Below are positions 27,441-35,743 of a DNA stretch of 64,000 nt, piece by piece. The notes beneath the pieces are model-generated. The model was not told the origin of the DNA, made no database searches, and saw only the letters and a program-made list of their open reading frames with translations. This DNA is from an uncultured Bacteroidaceae bacterium (GTDB taxonomy: Bacteria > Bacteroidota > Bacteroidia > Bacteroidales > Bacteroidaceae): positions 11,871 to 75,870 of the forward strand of contig CAJGDP010000006.1 in NCBI GenBank assembly GCA_904502235.1, written 5' to 3'. How positions within the stretch are numbered: position 1 is the stretch's first letter; every line of letters begins with the position of its first letter. The translations under genes and the position numbers were made by a program.

Positions 27441-29663
27441 TTAAAGTTCTATGCTTATATGTCCTATTGCATTTATACCTGCCTGTGCGGCATATCCGGC
27501 GTAGTTGTAGCGTTGGCGCTGTCCGTTTTCGTCGGTGTAATATCCGCTTCCGGCATAACCGTTGTTCTCGTACTCTTCGTTGAACAGGTTATATATTGTT
27601 GCGCCCACAGTGATGTTTTTCACACCTTTCAATTTGAATGAGTAAGCCAATCGCAGGTTCGTTACAAAATAGGCATCAAGGATATGTTCCTCGATTCCGT
27701 AATTGCTCATATACTGTTTGCTCACATATTGGGATTGCAATGCGGCTTCCAAACCTTTCCATTCATAAGAAAAGCTGTTGTTTACAATAATGTCGGGCGA
27801 AAAGGCAAGCGGAGTGTTGTCGTGGTGGATTTCCCACTTTTCATAAGTGTAGTCGTCGTACAGAACCTCGGTGAAATCCTTTATCCTGTTACGGCTGAAT
27901 GTTGCATTGGCATTCCAACGGAATCCGCATTTGAGTGCAATTCCTGCGGTGAGCTCAATTCCTGCACGATAGCTTTTGGGAATGTTGGCTGTAAGCGGTT
28001 CGCCAATCTCGTTCAGTTCGCCGGTGAGAACCAATTGGTTCTTGTAGTCCATGAAATAGAGATTTGCTCCGGCATTGAATATACCTTTAGACAGGTTGTA
28101 GCCTATTTCGTAGTCGATAAGTCTTTCTGCTTTGGGGCGTTCGTTGAGCTTGCCGTCGGTGTAGTTGTTGCGTGTGGGCTCTTTGTGCGCAACGCTTGCC
28201 GATGCAAAGAGTCTGTTGCTGTTGTCTATCTGCCACGAAATTCCTGCCTTGGGATTTAAGAAGTCGAACTTTTCATCTATCTCCAGGTTTTGCAGGGCAT
28301 CTGTTGCGTCGTTCCATTTGTCGTTGTTGCCGTCTATGGTGTAGCGTATATGGCGATATTGCAGGTCGGCATATATGTTCAGACATTCCATTGCCTTGTA
28401 GTCGGCTTTCAGGTATATGTTCATGTCGTTCTTGCCACCGTTGTTGCGGTAATACTCATGGTCGGGCACAAGGTTACCAATGTAATCCTTTACCCAAAGG
28501 ACCTGCCCGAAATGTCTTCCGAAGTATCTGTTTGCACCGCCACCCAATATGGTGTGAATGCGGCTGTTCTTATATGACAACGAGAATACTGCTCCGCCAA
28601 AATGGTTGTCCATGGCTTTTTTGCGTATAAGGTCGCTCTTCTTTACATTGTTGCCGTCGAGAGTGAATGGCTGCAGGGCATATTCTTTCAGTTTGCGTCC
28701 GGTTTTGTATTCCTGATAATATCCGTCGCCCTTGGTGTAGTGCAAGCCTATGTTCATGTTCAGGGTGTTGCTGAAACTATGGTCGAACAGCAGCTGGTAA
28801 TTCTGTTGAAAATAATTGTCGGTCTGTCCGTCATAGTAGTGTGCCTTGCCTGTTTCGTCGGTGAACATATATCCGCAACTGTTATAACGTCTGCCATACA
28901 GTTCCATTTCCTCTTTGCTTGCATAGTTCCAGGCGTGGTATGTCTCCTCCTTGCCGGTGAATGTTATGAAGCGTAGGGTGGTGTTGTCGGCATAGTATGC
29001 ACCTTGCAGGTAGTACGACTGCAGTCCGGCTCTTGCGCGGTCTATGTAACCGTCGCTTCCAATGTTCGAAAATCTTAAATCAAGGCTCCAATGGTCGGCA
29101 AGTATACCGGTTCCGGCAGCAACGCTCTCCTTGTGTGTCATGAATGAACCGAACGAGAAACCGGCTTTTGCATACGGAAGCGTATTGAAAGTGCTTGTGC
29201 GCAGGTTCATGCTTGCGCCGAAGGCACCGGCGCCGTTAGTGGATGTTCCTGCACCGCGCTGTATCTGAATATCCTTTACCGATGAGGCTATGTCAGGCAG
29301 ATTTACCCAAAAGACATTGTGGCTTTCGGCATCGTTCACCGGAATATCGTTTATGGTAACGTTTATGCGAGTGCCGTCGGTGCCACGAATACGAAGGCTT
29401 GTGTAGCCGATGCCTGTTCCTGCATCACTTGTTGCAATGGCACTTGGAGTTGTCGATACAAGATAAGGCAGGTCGATGCCCGTGTTCGACTTTGACAACT
29501 CCTTTTGACCTATTTCGCTGTATGCCACAGGAGTGGTCTTCGTGGCTCTTACAGACAGGATTTCAACTTCCTGCAATGCCTGCAGGTTCTCTTGTTCCTG
29601 TGCGTGCAGCACAGGAAATGCCGTTGCCATAATCAGGCAAGCGACAATTGATTTTCTTTTCAT
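27441..29663 (-). CDS. TonB-dependent outer membrane receptor, probably for thiamine
   Basis: The 740-residue receptor has a signal peptide (SIVACLIMATAFPVLHAQ), a plug domain (LPYLVSTTPSAIATSDAGTG, LRIRGTDGTRINVTINDIPV, RGAGTSTNGAGAFGASMNLR) and a barrel ending in an aromatic/hydrophobic strand (GINAIGHISIEL). There is no long N-terminal carboxypeptidase-like domain, so it is not a SusC-type protein. As the first gene after a TPP riboswitch and before pnuT and thiamine kinase, it most likely brings thiamine or its phosphates across the outer membrane, energised by TonB. The substrate is inferred from regulation and neighbours. Length is normal. Confidence 0.93.
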   Translation of the reverse strand: MKRKSIVACLIMATAFPVLHAQEQENLQALQEVEILSVRATKTTPVAYSEIGQKELSKSNTGIDLPYLVSTTPSAIATSDAGTGIGYTSLRIRGTDGTRINVTINDIPVNDAESHNVFWVNLPDIASSVKDIQIQRGAGTSTNGAGAFGASMNLRTSTFNTLPYAKAGFSFGSFMTHKESVAAGTGILADHWSLDLRFSNIGSDGYIDRARAGLQSYYLQGAYYADNTTLRFITFTGKEETYHAWNYASKEEMELYGRRYNSCGYMFTDETGKAHYYDGQTDNYFQQNYQLLFDHSFSNTLNMNIGLHYTKGDGYYQEYKTGRKLKEYALQPFTLDGNNVKKSDLIRKKAMDNHFGGAVFSLSYKNSRIHTILGGGANRYFGRHFGQVLWVKDYIGNLVPDHEYYRNNGGKNDMNIYLKADYKAMECLNIYADLQYRHIRYTIDGNNDKWNDATDALQNLEIDEKFDFLNPKAGISWQIDNSNRLFASASVAHKEPTRNNYTDGKLNERPKAERLIDYEIGYNLSKGIFNAGANLYFMDYKNQLVLTGELNEIGEPLTANIPKSYRAGIELTAGIALKCGFRWNANATFSRNRIKDFTEVLYDDYTYEKWEIHHDNTPLAFSPDIIVNNSFSYEWKGLEAALQSQYVSKQYMSNYGIEEHILDAYFVTNLRLAYSFKLKGVKNITVGATIYNLFNEEYENNGYAGSGYYTDENGQRQRYNYAGYAAQAGINAIGHISIEL

Positions 29664-29782
29664 TTTAATTCCAATTTGTGGAGCCTAATGCAAAAAATAA
29701 ATCCACCATGCTCCGTTGTTAAACAGAAAATGGGGATTTTTCCTGTACGCCTACATATATTGGAATGTGTATGTAAACTTTT

Positions 29783-29851
29783 TCCTACGCCGGCATTACC
29801 CGGATCAGGTTCTTGGGTATGATCTCAGCCCATGTATTAAGGCACCCCGTT
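29783..29851 (-). ncRNA. TPP riboswitch (THI element)
   Basis: On the minus strand the conserved core reads GGGGTGCC, then GGGCTGAGA with TCATACCC, then GAACCTGATCCGGGTAATGC and CCGGCGTAGG. These are the diagnostic P2-P5 sequences that bind thiamine pyrophosphate. It sits about 120 bases upstream of the TonB receptor start in the leader of the thiamine operon. Binding of TPP should reduce expression. The downstream leader has a potential GTGGA/TCCAC pairing near the start codon that could hide the ribosome binding region; that detail is inference. Confidence 0.96.
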
Positions 29852-29865
29852 TTTGAAATCTGTTG

Positions 29866-29896
29866 CAAAATTAATGTAAGTTGATAGGAGAACAAA
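29866..29896 (-). promoter_or_regulatory. Promoter of the thiamine operon
   Basis: TTTG (29893-29896) and TAATTTTG (29866-29873) on the minus strand are separated by exactly 19 bases, a full consensus match. Transcription would start near 29859, just before the riboswitch. Confidence 0.8.
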
Positions 29897-30076
29897 ATAA
29901 AATCCGATTTATTTTTTCTTTTGAGGGACTATCTGCTTTATATATAAACCATTATCAATTTGCAATAATAATCCTTTTTTGTTGCGAAAAATTCAACGAA
30001 TATTGCAAGAAATATTAATTTTGTGATAAATCATTAAAAAATATGTTGCAAAATGTTTTTTTATCGAAAAAAGTAA

Positions 30077-30084
30077 TACATTTG
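30077..30084 (+). promoter_or_regulatory. Putative -7 element for the DUF3332 gene
   Basis: TACATTTG matches TAnnTTTG and lies 64 bases before the ATG at 30149. The -33 position holds only a TGTT/TTTT-like sequence. Confidence 0.45.
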
Positions 30085-30148
30085 CATAAGTCGTAGTCAG
30101 ATGTTTTTCTGGGCTTGCGTATATTTATTAACTCAAATATTTAGATTT

Positions 30149-30691
30149 ATGAAAAAGACTTTTAAATTTTCAGCATTGTTGCTTTCTGCAGCTATCGTGT
30201 TGTCTTCTTGTATCGGTTCTTTCCAGTTGACAAACAAAATTAAGACATGGAACGAGGGTATCGGCAACAAGTGGGTTAACGAAATTGTTTTCATTGCATT
30301 CCACATTGTTCCTGTATATCAGGTAAGTATCTTTGTTGATGCTGTTGTTTGCAACTCTATCGAGTTCTGGACAGGCAAGAAGGCTTTGGCTAATGTCGGT
30401 GAAAAGAAAATAGTTAAGAATAGCGAGGGTAAGAATGTTGAGATTACTGCAATGGAGAATGGTTACAACCTCACAGACGGTGTTTCTTCAATGAACTTTA
30501 TCTTTGACGAGGAGACTCAGATCTGGAGTGCTGAGTACAACAACCAGTCAACAGATCTTATCAAGATTATCGACGATAACAACGCTCAGTTGTTCTTGAT
30601 GGATGGCGGTGTTATGGATGTTACTCTTGATGCAGAGGGTATCGACATGGCTCGCATGTATATGAACAACAGCTTTGCTATGAGCAAGTAA
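30149..30691 (+). CDS. DUF3332-family lipoprotein
   Basis: Starting at ATG 30149 the protein has 180 residues with a lipoprotein signal ending SSCIGSF. It continues with LTNKIKTWNEGIGNKWVNEI and a hydrophobic stretch FIAFHIVPVYQVSIFVDAVV, then NSIEFWTGKK, which are DUF3332 features. The C-terminal part is a small beta-rich domain (VEITAMENGYNLTDGVSSMN). DUF3332 proteins are widespread in Bacteroidota and of unknown function. An in-frame codon at 30101 would add an unlikely leader before the signal peptide. It is a single-gene unit with its own promoter and terminator. Codon use looks like that of a well expressed gene. Confidence 0.85.
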   Translation: MKKTFKFSALLLSAAIVLSSCIGSFQLTNKIKTWNEGIGNKWVNEIVFIAFHIVPVYQVSIFVDAVVCNSIEFWTGKKALANVGEKKIVKNSEGKNVEITAMENGYNLTDGVSSMNFIFDEETQIWSAEYNNQSTDLIKIIDDNNAQLFLMDGGVMDVTLDAEGIDMARMYMNNSFAMSK

Positions 30692-30715
30692 ATAAACTTT
30701 AAATGCTTGATATTG

Positions 30716-30750
30716 ACAAGGTCGCCGTTTTTTCGGCGACCTTGTTGCAT
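30716..30750 (+). terminator. Intrinsic terminator after the DUF3332 gene
   Basis: ACAAGGTCGCCG (30716-30727) and CGGCGACCTTGT (30734-30745) form a 12-base perfect stem with a loop of six T. Confidence 0.85.
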
Positions 30751-30791
30751 TTATATATTATAATAAGTATCTTCGCACCAAAGAAACGGTT

Positions 30792-31880
30792 ATGGAACAT
30801 CCCGAAAACAGTACGGAATATAAGGGCTTGAAGGTAAACGAGGGAGTGGAATCACTCGGCTCGGTGAATCCTTACCTAGGGCAGATGCGCAAACGGCGTG
30901 CATCGCTTTTGTCGGTGGATGAGTATGTGGATGGCATACGTCGTGGTGATGTTACGGTTCTTAGTCGTGCCGTTACTCTTGTGGAGAGTGTTCTTCCCGA
31001 GCATCAGGCTATAGCGCAGCAGGTTATAGAGCGTTGTCTGCCTTATTCGGGAAATTCGGTGCGTGTGGGAATAACCGGTGTTCCGGGTGCGGGAAAAAGT
31101 ACTTCCATTGATGCTTTCGGAATGCATGTCCTGTCGCAAGTGGGTGGAAAACTTGCTGTTCTGGCGGTAGACCCAAGCAGTGAAAGGAGCAAGGGAAGTA
31201 TCTTGGGTGACAAGACCCGTATGGAGCGTCTGGCTCTTCATCCGCGTGCTTTTATCCGTCCGAGCGCGTCGTCGGGTTCTCTTGGCGGTGTAGCGCGTAA
31301 GACCCGTGAGACAATAATACTTTGTGAGGCTGCCGGATACGATACTATATTTGTGGAGACTGTGGGTGTGGGGCAGAGTGAGACTGCTGTCTGCTCTATG
31401 GTGGATTTCTTTCTGCTGATACAGATTGCCGGTGCCGGCGATGAACTTCAGGGTATAAAGCGCGGTATTATGGAGATGGCTGACGGCATTGTAATCAACA
31501 AGGCTGACGGGGATAATATAGAGGCTGCGCGACGTGCGGCTGTGCACTATCGCAATGCTTTGCAACTGTTCCCGATGCCGGTGAGCGGCATACGCCCGTC
31601 GGTGCTTACATACTCGGGCTTTTTTGATATAGGTGTCAAAGAGGTGTGGGAGATGATTTCGGCATACATTGCCGAGGTCAAGAAAAACGGTGCTTTTGAA
31701 TTACGTCGAAACCAACAGCAGAAGTATTGGCTTTATGAGAGTCTTGAAGAGCAGATAAAGCAACGTTTCTATAATGTACCCGGTATGGAGGAACTTTTGC
31801 GCAGATACGAAGAACTTCTGCTTGAGGGAAAAATAACATCATTTGCGGCGGCAAGTAAGATACTTGAGTATAATCCATAA
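30792..31880 (+). CDS. meaB: MeaB/ArgK-type P-loop GTPase, methylmalonyl-CoA mutase chaperone
   Basis: The 362-residue G protein has Walker A GVPGAGKST near residue 100, VDPSSERSKGSILGDKTRM, the switch region GQSETAVCSM, and NKAD for guanine specificity. MeaB proteins protect methylmalonyl-CoA mutase and gate loading of its B12 cofactor, supporting the succinate-propionate pathway of Bacteroidales. No mutase gene lies nearby, so it is unlinked from its usual partner in this window. TATCTTCG at 30768-30775 is a likely -7 box. A terminator shared with pfkA follows the stop. Length and motif spacing are normal. Confidence 0.95.
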   Translation: MEHPENSTEYKGLKVNEGVESLGSVNPYLGQMRKRRASLLSVDEYVDGIRRGDVTVLSRAVTLVESVLPEHQAIAQQVIERCLPYSGNSVRVGITGVPGAGKSTSIDAFGMHVLSQVGGKLAVLAVDPSSERSKGSILGDKTRMERLALHPRAFIRPSASSGSLGGVARKTRETIILCEAAGYDTIFVETVGVGQSETAVCSMVDFFLLIQIAGAGDELQGIKRGIMEMADGIVINKADGDNIEAARRAAVHYRNALQLFPMPVSGIRPSVLTYSGFFDIGVKEVWEMISAYIAEVKKNGAFELRRNQQQKYWLYESLEEQIKQRFYNVPGMEELLRRYEELLLEGKITSFAAASKILEYNP

Positions 31881-31905
31881 AAAAACAGCCCTGAGGCTGT
31901 TTTTT
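31881..31905. terminator. Bidirectional terminator between meaB and pfkA
   Basis: AAAAACAGCC (31881-31890), loop CTGA, and GGCTGTTTTT (31895-31904) form a stem flanked by A and T runs suited to both converging genes. Confidence 0.85.
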
Positions 31906-31906
31906 A

Positions 31907-32893
31907 TTATGAAGCAAGAATCTCCTGCGCACGAACTGTGTCCTTGTCGATAGGTTTGTCGTCCTTTATTGCCTTTGTGAAAGGAATGTATACAATCTCG
32001 TTGTTTCTTAATCCTACCATGATGTTGCGCTGACCTTCGAGCAAAGCGTCGATTGCCGCAACACCCAGACGGCTTGCAAGGATGCGGTCGTTTGCTGTGG
32101 GGCTTCCGCCACGCTGCAGGTATCCAAGAATTGATACGCGTACGTCGAGCTCGGGGAAGCGCTGGCGCATGCCTTCGGCAACTTCCATGATGTTGTAGTC
32201 TTTTTCGCGACCTTCGGCAAACAGCACGATACTGCTGCTCTTTGTTCGGCGCAGACCGTTGGCGATGAACTGGTTGATTTTCTCGAACTCGGGGTCGATT
32301 TCGGGAAGTACGCATGCCTCTGCACCGGTTGCTATTGTACCGTTGAGTGCAAGGAAACCTGCGTCGCGTCCCATAACCTCAACAATGAACAGACGCTCGT
32401 GCGATGATGCTGTGTCGCGGATTTTATCCACGCACTCCATGATTGTGTTGAGCGCAGTATCGTAACCGATGGTTGTATCTGTTCCGTAAAGGTCGTTGTC
32501 GATTGTGCCGGGGAGTGCGATACATGGAATGTCGTGCTCGCGTGCCAGATTGTATGCACCGGTGATTGTGCCGTCTCCGCCTATTACAACCAAAGCGTCA
32601 ATACCCTCTCTCTGTAGTGTCTCAAATGCTTTTGCGCGACCTTCTTCGGTCTTGAACTCATCACAACGGCTGGTCTTGAGGATTGTACCGCCTCGCTGGA
32701 TGATGTTACTTACGTTTTCGGTCTTGAACTCCTTGATTTCGCCTGTTATCAAGCCTTTGTAACCACGATAGATAGCCTTTACTGTTATTCCGTGGTAGAT
32801 ACATGCACGTGTCACGGCACGTATAGCAGCATTCATACCGGGAGCATCGCCACCCGATGTGAGTATTCCTATACAACGAATCTTGTTTTTCAT
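31907..32893 (-). CDS. pfkA: ATP-dependent 6-phosphofructokinase
   Basis: It phosphorylates fructose 6-phosphate in glycolysis. The 328-residue protein has TSGGDAPGMNAAIRAV at the nucleotide site, GGDGTITGA, the catalytic PGTIDND followed by GTDTTIGYDTAL, EVMGRDAGFLAL, and LGYLQRGGSPTANDR near the C-terminus. Gly104 of the GGDGT motif is the type associated with ATP rather than pyrophosphate use. The start overlaps the ispH stop by 4 bases (ATGA), so translation is coupled. A pyrophosphate-dependent enzyme for the same step is also encoded at the right end of this window. Confidence 0.96.
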   Translation of the reverse strand: MKNKIRCIGILTSGGDAPGMNAAIRAVTRACIYHGITVKAIYRGYKGLITGEIKEFKTENVSNIIQRGGTILKTSRCDEFKTEEGRAKAFETLQREGIDALVVIGGDGTITGAYNLAREHDIPCIALPGTIDNDLYGTDTTIGYDTALNTIMECVDKIRDTASSHERLFIVEVMGRDAGFLALNGTIATGAEACVLPEIDPEFEKINQFIANGLRRTKSSSIVLFAEGREKDYNIMEVAEGMRQRFPELDVRVSILGYLQRGGSPTANDRILASRLGVAAIDALLEGQRNIMVGLRNNEIVYIPFTKAIKDDKPIDKDTVRAQEILAS

Positions 32894-33768
32894 GTTGTTT
32901 TGTTATTATGGTAATTTATAATTGCTTTCTTGCAGTTCTCCATAAGCCATTTGGGAGTTGATGTCGCTCCGCATATGCCTATGGTTTCAATCTCTTTAGT
33001 CAATTCAAAATCAATATCCTCGGGACCTTCAATCTGATGTACATTGCTGTTTACCTTCTTGCACTCGTTGAAGAGAATCTTGCCGTTGGAACTTTTCTTT
33101 CCGCATACAAAGAAAATCAGTTGATGTGATTTCGCGAATTCTCCGATGCTGTTCATACGGTTTGCCACCTGTCCGCAGACGGTGTTGAACGATTTGCATT
33201 CTTTGTCGTCGTTAACCCGTTCCTTTATTGCATCTACAATCTCTCTGTAGCCTTCGAGCGATTTTGTGGTCTGTGAATATATATATGTATCCTTGTCCTC
33301 AGCTATGCGGTCGAGCTGTGCCGGCGTTTCCACAACAATGGCTTCGCCGTGTGTCTGTCCCACAAGTCCAAGAACTTCGGCATGACCGGCCTGACCATGT
33401 ATTATTATCTGTCTTTCCTTGCCTGCCGTCTCCTGCCACATGTTCTTTATGCGTTGTTGCAGTTTAAGTACAACGGGGCATGTGGCATCAATGAGTTCGA
33501 GATTGTTCTTTCTGGCTGTTTCGTATGTCTGTGGCGGTTCACCGTGTGCCCGCAGAAGAACTTTTGCGTTATGCAGTTTACCGAATGCCTCATGGTTTAT
33601 GGTTACAAGCCCCATGCGCTTCAGACGGTCACATTCGATACTGTTGTGTACAATATCGCCAAGACAGTACAAAGTGCCGCCTTTCTGCAATTCCTCTTCG
33701 GCTTTCTTTATGGCTGTTGTTACACCGAAACAGAATCCTGAATATTCATCAATCTCAATGCTCAGCAT
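32890..33768 (-). CDS. ispH: 4-hydroxy-3-methylbut-2-enyl diphosphate reductase
   Basis: IspH makes IPP and DMAPP in the last step of the MEP isoprenoid pathway using a [4Fe-4S] cluster. The three cluster cysteines are visible in YSGFCFGV, DATCPVV and NTVCGQV, and the substrate motifs LRAHGE, IHGQAGHAEV and KKSSNG are present. At 292 residues it has normal length. It lies between cmk and pfkA with overlapping stop and start codons at both ends, a tightly packed operon. A polyprenyl synthase that would use its products is encoded 3 kb away. Confidence 0.96.
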   Translation of the reverse strand: MLSIEIDEYSGFCFGVTTAIKKAEEELQKGGTLYCLGDIVHNSIECDRLKRMGLVTINHEAFGKLHNAKVLLRAHGEPPQTYETARKNNLELIDATCPVVLKLQQRIKNMWQETAGKERQIIIHGQAGHAEVLGLVGQTHGEAIVVETPAQLDRIAEDKDTYIYSQTTKSLEGYREIVDAIKERVNDDKECKSFNTVCGQVANRMNSIGEFAKSHQLIFFVCGKKSSNGKILFNECKKVNSNVHQIEGPEDIDFELTKEIETIGICGATSTPKWLMENCKKAIINYHNNKTT

Positions 33769-34454
33769 TATTTTGTGAGTTTATTGAATTCGTCAATCAG
33801 CCAGTTCATCTGCTCCTCGCGTGTGAGGTTGCTGTTGTCGAGCAACAGGGCATCATCGGCTTTCTTCAAGGGGCTGACTTCGCGTGTCTGGTCCAGATGG
33901 TCGCGCTGGAGCACATTCTCGAGAATCTCGTTGAAGTCGGCTTTGTCGCCTCGTGCAGTGAGTTCGTCATATCTGCGTTGTGCGCGCACTTCTGCCGATG
34001 CTGTAACAAATACCTTCATCTCAGCATTCGGGAAGACGGTTGTGCCTATATCGCGGCCGTCCATTACGATACCTTTGGTATTGCCCATTTCGCGTTGGCG
34101 GTTAACCATCTCTTCGCGTACGAAATCGAGCTTTGCCACCTGGCTTACAAGACGCGAAACTTCCAATGAACGTATTTCGTGTTCCACGTTTGTACCGTTC
34201 AGGAAGGTAATGGAGTTCTTTGTCTCGGGGTCAACCTCAAAGGAGATGTGTATGTTTTTTATTTCGGCGCGGAGTGATTCCGTGTCTATGGTTTCGCCCT
34301 GGATAAGGTTGTTCTGCATGCAGTAGAGTGCTGTTGCACGATACATTGCACCGCTGTCGAAATAGAGATAGCCTATCTGTCGTGCCAACGCTTTTGCCAT
34401 GGTGCTTTTACCGCATGACGAGAATCCATCTATGGCGATTATTATTTTTTTCAT
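33768..34454 (-). CDS. cmk: Cytidylate kinase
   Basis: The 228-residue enzyme phosphorylates CMP and dCMP. MKKIIIAIDGFSSCGKSTMA is the N-terminal P-loop, followed by YLYFDSGAMYRATALY and the NMP-binding VMDGRDIGTTVFP, with a lid region RAQRRYDEL. I start at ATG 34454; an ATG at 34514 would add 20 residues that overlap the terminator of the upstream gene and a TACCTTCA -7-like box. The stop shares a base with the ispH start. First gene of the cmk-ispH-pfkA operon. Confidence 0.94.
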   Translation of the reverse strand: MKKIIIAIDGFSSCGKSTMAKALARQIGYLYFDSGAMYRATALYCMQNNLIQGETIDTESLRAEIKNIHISFEVDPETKNSITFLNGTNVEHEIRSLEVSRLVSQVAKLDFVREEMVNRQREMGNTKGIVMDGRDIGTTVFPNAEMKVFVTASAEVRAQRRYDELTARGDKADFNEILENVLQRDHLDQTREVSPLKKADDALLLDNSNLTREEQMNWLIDEFNKLTK

Positions 34455-34495
34455 ACGAATATTGCTTGTTTCCGATATTTTCCGTGAAGGTAGTA

Positions 34496-34531
34496 AAAAA
34501 TCTTTCATTTTCAAAGCGAATATGAAAGATT
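34496..34531 (-). terminator. Terminator of porQ, overlapping its stop codon
   Basis: On the minus strand AATCTTTCAT (34531-34522) and ATGAAAGATT (34508-34499) form a 10-base perfect stem followed by TTTTTT. The porQ TGA at 34511-34513 lies inside the loop. Confidence 0.8.
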
Positions 34532-35488
34532 GAACAACAATGAGTGCGATGCTGTGTGCAACTGGCTGTAGGATGCGTTGAATTTTACCTTGTTCAGATG
34601 AAGACCGGCACCTATGCTGAAACCGTCGAGCCCCTTGCCGCTTGCCGAAAGTTCACGGCTCGCACGATAGTTGTATCCCAATGAAATATCAAAATTCTTG
34701 CCTATGAGAATGTCTGCTCCTATTATAAAATGTTTCAGCAAAAGCTCACCGAAGCTGTCTTTGCTTCCGTCGGCATTGTAGAAGTGGCTCTTGTCCCAAC
34801 GGTGCATGTTGTTCAGGAGTGCAGATATGCGTATCGGGGCGTGCCTGAATCCTTTTGTTATACCCAGTTGAAAGTCCATGGGCATTGTTTCGAGTTCCTC
34901 TTCGAAAGCCTTTACCTGTCCGCCAAGATTCTTGCATGCCAGTGAGAGCGACAGGTTTCTGTCAGCGTCGTAATAGTTGATTCCAAGGTCCACACCAAGC
35001 CCTAGTGCATACATGGTCTCGTATTTGGAATATATGAGTTTTCCTGATACACCGCCGCTCCAACGCTCTCCAAGCAGGTAGCAGTATGTGAATGTAAGGT
35101 CCATGTCCTTAGCCGAGAATGTTCCTGTGTAGATGTTGTCTTCGGTATATCCGTCGAATTTTCCATAATCCACATATCGTGCGAACACGGCAAAAGAGGA
35201 GCGTTCGCCGAATGTCTTGCCGTATGCGGCTCCGCCCACATTGCAGTCGCCCATATACGACATATAGGAGATGTTCATTGTGTTGTCACTTACATTCGCG
35301 AGAAGGGCAGGATTGTGCATGGTAAGCGTGATATCGTCCTTTATGAGCGATATGTTGTCTCCGCCAAGTGCCGCCGCGTGCGAAGAGTAGGGCAGGCGCA
35401 GAAAACCGAATGCATATTCACCGCTCTGTGCCGATGCTGCAAGCGGCAAAATGAGCAATATATAATAAATAATGTGTTTTAATTTCAC
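34511..35488 (-). CDS. porQ: Type IX secretion system-associated protein PorQ
   Basis: The protein of 325 residues has a signal peptide (HIIYYILLILPLAASAQ) and then GEYAFGFLRLPYSSHAAALGGDNISL, the PorQ opening, followed by MHNPALLANVSDNTMNISYM and a FadL/PorV-like barrel. I choose the GTG at 35488; an ATG at 35572 lies upstream of a -7 box (TATCTTCG, 35540-35547 on this strand) and would add 28 non-signal residues. PorQ helps display surface proteins in type IX secretion species, but it is also kept in Bacteroides lineages without a full system. Its place beside cmk is conserved in relatives. Other Por genes are not in this window. Confidence 0.88.
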   Translation of the reverse strand: MKLKHIIYYILLILPLAASAQSGEYAFGFLRLPYSSHAAALGGDNISLIKDDITLTMHNPALLANVSDNTMNISYMSYMGDCNVGGAAYGKTFGERSSFAVFARYVDYGKFDGYTEDNIYTGTFSAKDMDLTFTYCYLLGERWSGGVSGKLIYSKYETMYALGLGVDLGINYYDADRNLSLSLACKNLGGQVKAFEEELETMPMDFQLGITKGFRHAPIRISALLNNMHRWDKSHFYNADGSKDSFGELLLKHFIIGADILIGKNFDISLGYNYRASRELSASGKGLDGFSIGAGLHLNKVKFNASYSQLHTASHSLLFNLSYSL

Positions 35489-35539
35489 TTTACGGATATT
35501 TTGTATAGTTTTGCAACAGGGTTTCACCGAATTGCCTTG

Positions 35540-35547
35540 CGAAGATA
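35540..35547 (-). promoter_or_regulatory. Putative -7 element of porQ
   Basis: TATCTTCG on the minus strand, with TTGG 21 bases upstream as a weak -33, lies about 50 bases before the GTG start. It supports the GTG over the upstream ATG. Confidence 0.45.
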
Positions 35548-35705
35548 ATGCTTTTCTTTTATTATTCGCCAAGCAAATACCATAACCCGTGAATATTTAT
35601 TATTCAATAACGCGAAAAATGCAATTTTATGTTGTTGTTTGAAATAATTTTAAACAATTTGTGAAAAAAGATTGCATTTCATCGTGCGTATTGAAAAATA
35701 TTGTT

Positions 35706-35713
35706 TATTTTTG
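35706..35713 (+). promoter_or_regulatory. Putative -7 element of the TonB-like gene
   Basis: TATTTTTG matches TAnnTTTG and lies 30 bases before the ATG at 35744. No good -33 TTTG is seen. Confidence 0.45.
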
Positions 35714-35743
35714 CCCGTTGGAAAATATATACAATTTTACGAT

